Of a DNA stretch of 7,453 bases, positions 5,670 to 7,453 are shown piece by piece. Origin of the DNA: Pseudomonadota bacterium. Its GTDB lineage: Bacteria; Pseudomonadota; Gammaproteobacteria; UBA5335. The DNA lies in assembly GCA_021783685.1 (NCBI GenBank), contig JAJXTQ010000093.1, positions 1-7,453 on the forward strand, written 5' to 3'. Position 1 is the stretch's first letter. Every line of letters starts with the position of its first letter. The notes beneath the pieces were generated by a model. It searched no databases. It saw only the letters and a program-made list of their open reading frames with translations, and was not told the DNA's origin. Position numbers and translations under genes: made by a program.

Positions 5670-6551
5670 ATGCAAGGGCGCAGCGGCCATTTCCCAATCG
5701 ACGAGCAGCGATCCGGCGGCAGCCAACGCCGCTATCGCGCAATTTTCCTGTCGGACATCCACCTCGGGACACCCGGGTGCAAAGCCGAGCATCTGCTCGA
5801 TTTCCTGCGCCACAACGAGTCGGACCTGATCTATCTGGTCGGGGACATCATCGACGGCTGGGCGCTGCGGTCGCGCTTCCATTGGCCGCAGGCCCATAAC
5901 GACGTCGTGCAGAAGATCCTGCGCAACGCGCGCAAGGGCACTTCCGTCGTCTACATCCCCGGCAACCACGACGAGATCGCGCGCCAGTTCTGCGGCTTGA
6001 AGTTCGGCGAGGTCTCGATCTGCGCCGAGGCGGAACACCGGCTTCTCGACGGCCGGACGCTCTGGGTGACGCACGGCGACGTCGCCGACGGCGTGATTCG
6101 CCACGCCAAATGGCTGGCCCACGTCGGCGACGCCCTTTACGATTGGCTGCTGTGGCTCAACCGCCACTTCAACAACCTGCGGGCACGCCTGGGGTTCGGC
6201 TACTGGTCCCTGTCGCAATTCCTGAAATACAAGGTCAAGAATGCGGTGAGCTTCATCAGCGACTTCGAGCATGTCCTGATTCGCGAAGCGCGCAAGCGGG
6301 GATACGACGGCGTGGTCTGCGGCCACATCCACCATGCCCAGATCCGTGAGGTCGATGGTGCGCTCTACGTCAACGACGGCGACTGGGTCGAGAGCCTGAC
6401 CGCGCTCGTCGAGACGCTGGATGGGCGCCTCGAGATCGTGGAGTGGAAGGAGATCCTGGTGCCCAATCCTCCCTCTCCGCATTGGAGCCGTGACGACGAA
6501 TCGGGCGACGAGGCGGTATCCGTGGCCCTGATGGAGGCAACCAACCCATGA
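5670..6551 (+). CDS. Calcineurin-like metallophosphoesterase, LpxH/PlcP type
   Basis: This 293-residue protein has the full two-metal phosphoesterase motif set: S-D-I-H-L-G with D29 and H31, G-D-I-I-D-G with D59, G-N-H-D-E with N99 and H100, T-H-G-D with H135, and C-G-H-I-H-H with H219 and H221. Such proteins are usually annotated as UDP-2,3-diacylglucosamine diphosphatase (lipid A pathway). However, the blocks [25 protein letters not shown] and N-D-G-D-W-V-E-S resemble, from memory, the group that includes the rhizobial phospholipase C PlcP, which splits phospholipids into diacylglycerol under phosphate starvation. The downstream glycosyltransferase supports this second reading. No signal peptide or membrane segment is evident, so it is probably cytosolic or peripheral. 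The ATG at 5670 is the only reasonable start. It has no Shine-Dalgarno and lies close behind a -10, suggesting leaderless initiation. The family is certain; the substrate is not. Confidence 0.93.
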   Translation: MQGRSGHFPIDEQRSGGSQRRYRAIFLSDIHLGTPGCKAEHLLDFLRHNESDLIYLVGDIIDGWALRSRFHWPQAHNDVVQKILRNARKGTSVVYIPGNHDEIARQFCGLKFGEVSICAEAEHRLLDGRTLWVTHGDVADGVIRHAKWLAHVGDALYDWLLWLNRHFNNLRARLGFGYWSLSQFLKYKVKNAVSFISDFEHVLIREARKRGYDGVVCGHIHHAQIREVDGALYVNDGDWVESLTALVETLDGRLEIVEWKEILVPNPPSPHWSRDDESGDEAVSVALMEATNP

Positions 6552-7453
6552 AGTTCGTGACGGTGACCGACGCCTGGCACCCCCAGGTCAACGGCGTGGT
6601 GCGAACGATCGAAGCGACCAACCGGGAACTGGTGCGGGCCGGGCATATCACGGAAGTGATCGCTCCCTCCGATTTCCGGACCGTGCCCTGCCCCGGGTAT
6701 CCGGAAATCCGCCTTGCGGTACTGCCCTATCGAACGCTGTCGCGCGCGCTGCGGCGCGCCGCCCCGGACGCCGTGCACATCGCCACCGAGGGCCCGCTCG
6801 GAGTCGCGGCGCGCCGGGTCTGCCTGCGCCATCGGATTCCTTTCACGACCGCGTACCACACGCGGTTTCCGCAGTATCTGAAGGCGATGTATGGCATTCC
6901 GGAGCGTTGGGTATACCGATTTCTCCGCTGGTTCCACGGACCGGCCCGCCATCTCCTGACGCCCACCCCGCACGTCGAACGCGAACTGGCGGATTGGGGC
7001 ATGACCAACGTCGCGCGTTGGACGCGCGGCGTCGACCTCGACGTATTCCATCCGTCGGACGCCCCATTCCCGGGCGTACGCGGCCTGCCGGGTCCGCTGT
7101 TCCTGTACGTCGGCCGGGTATCCGTGGAGAAGAACATCGACGCGTTCCTGGAACTGGATCTTCCGGGGACGCGGATCGTTGCCGGCGTGGGACCGGAGCT
7201 GGACCTGCTCAAGCGCCGCTACCCCGACGTCTGCTTCGTCGGCGTCCTTCCGCGGGAGGAATTGGCGCAGCTCTACTCGAGCGTCGATGCCTTCGTGTTC
7301 CCGAGCCGGACCGACACGTTTGGTCTGGTCATGCTCGAAGCACTGGCCTGCGGGGCGCCGGTCGCCGCGTATCCGGTGCAGGGTCCGCTCGATGTCGTGG
7401 GCGGCTCCAACGTCGCGGTGCTGGACGAGGATCTCCGCAAAGCGGCGCTGGCC
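6548..7453 (+). CDS. GT4-type glycosyltransferase (Agt-like), 3' end beyond window
   Basis: The frame stays open for 302 codons and runs off the window; relatives have about 340-380 residues, so most of the protein is present. The GT-B fold is recognisable. The N-terminal domain starts [19 protein letters not shown], with H-I-A-T-E-G-P-L-G and Y-H-T-R-F-P-Q-Y further on. The C-terminal nucleotide-sugar domain has Y-V-G-R-V-S-V-E-K-N (187-196, basic R190 and K195) and P-S-R-T-D-T-F-G-L-V-M-L-E-A (252-265). The usual E-x7-E appears as D256-x7-E264, a variant I recall as normal in this subfamily. It probably transfers a sugar from a nucleotide donor to a lipid such as diacylglycerol at the cytoplasmic membrane (inference); mannosyltransferase annotation is an alternative. 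Its ATG overlaps the upstream stop (ATGA, 6548-6551), so the two genes form one coupled operon. Confidence 0.92.
   Translation, partial: MKFVTVTDAWHPQVNGVVRTIEATNRELVRAGHITEVIAPSDFRTVPCPGYPEIRLAVLPYRTLSRALRRAAPDAVHIATEGPLGVAARRVCLRHRIPFTTAYHTRFPQYLKAMYGIPERWVYRFLRWFHGPARHLLTPTPHVERELADWGMTNVARWTRGVDLDVFHPSDAPFPGVRGLPGPLFLYVGRVSVEKNIDAFLELDLPGTRIVAGVGPELDLLKRRYPDVCFVGVLPREELAQLYSSVDAFVFPSRTDTFGLVMLEALACGAPVAAYPVQGPLDVVGGSNVAVLDEDLRKAALA

Noticed and set aside
5631..6482. Long minus-strand frame opposite the phosphoesterase
   Set aside because: The + strand frame carries every metallophosphoesterase motif; the antisense product has low-complexity acidic and basic composition only.
5670..6551. 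Firm assignment of the phosphoesterase as lpxH
   Set aside because: The catalytic motifs are shared by LpxH and PlcP-type enzymes, and the neighbour is a lipid-type glycosyltransferase rather than a lipid A gene, so no gene symbol is given.
1..7453. Mobile elements, CRISPR arrays, tRNA or rRNA genes
   Set aside because: I saw no transposase, terminal repeats, regularly spaced repeats, cloverleaf or rRNA-like sequence; the genes are contiguous and evenly GC-rich.

Overview
The window is a GC-rich stretch of a proteobacterial chromosome. Almost every gene lies on the + strand, tightly packed. It holds the distal part of the spc ribosomal-protein operon, the whole alpha operon, and then a two-gene unit that is not ribosomal. 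The order secY-infA-rpmJ-rpsM-rpsK-rpsD-rpoA-rplQ, with infA between secY and rpmJ, and the near-consensus betaproteobacterial sequences of IF-1, S4, RpoA and L17 point to a betaproteobacterium, probably near Burkholderiales. That assignment rests on recalled family sequences, not on a search.

Region 1 (1-2257) holds the last codons of rpsE, then rpmD (L30), rplO (L15), secY (translocon channel, GTG start) and infA (IF-1), with gaps of 4 to 26 nt. Region 2 (2258-5485) holds rpmJ (L36, zinc-binding form), rpsM (S13), rpsK (S11), rpsD (S4), rpoA (RNA polymerase alpha) and rplQ (L17). These genes supply the ribosome, the start of translation, the core polymerase and the membrane channel for exported proteins. 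The gaps before rpmJ, rpsD and rpoA carry inverted repeats. The rpsD-rpoA gap can be drawn as a classic H-type pseudoknot, which matters because S4 is the known autoregulator of this operon in E. coli and binds a pseudoknot there.

Region 3 (5486-5669) is 184 nt of GC-rich DNA without a gene. It has a strong hairpin just after rplQ (probable end of the ribosomal operon), a second perfect dyad, and a possible PhoB-type promoter: two degenerate 7-bp repeats 4 nt apart, then 10 nt, then TATAGT. The -10 lies so close to the next ATG that the transcript would be leaderless or nearly so.

Region 4 (5670-7453) encodes a calcineurin-like metallophosphoesterase of the LpxH/PlcP type and, overlapping it by ATGA, a GT4 glycosyltransferase cut off by the window edge. 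In alphaproteobacteria such a pair (PlcP plus Agt) replaces phospholipids with glycolipids under phosphate starvation. The candidate Pho box makes the same role attractive here. This is the most interesting hypothesis in the window, and it remains inference.
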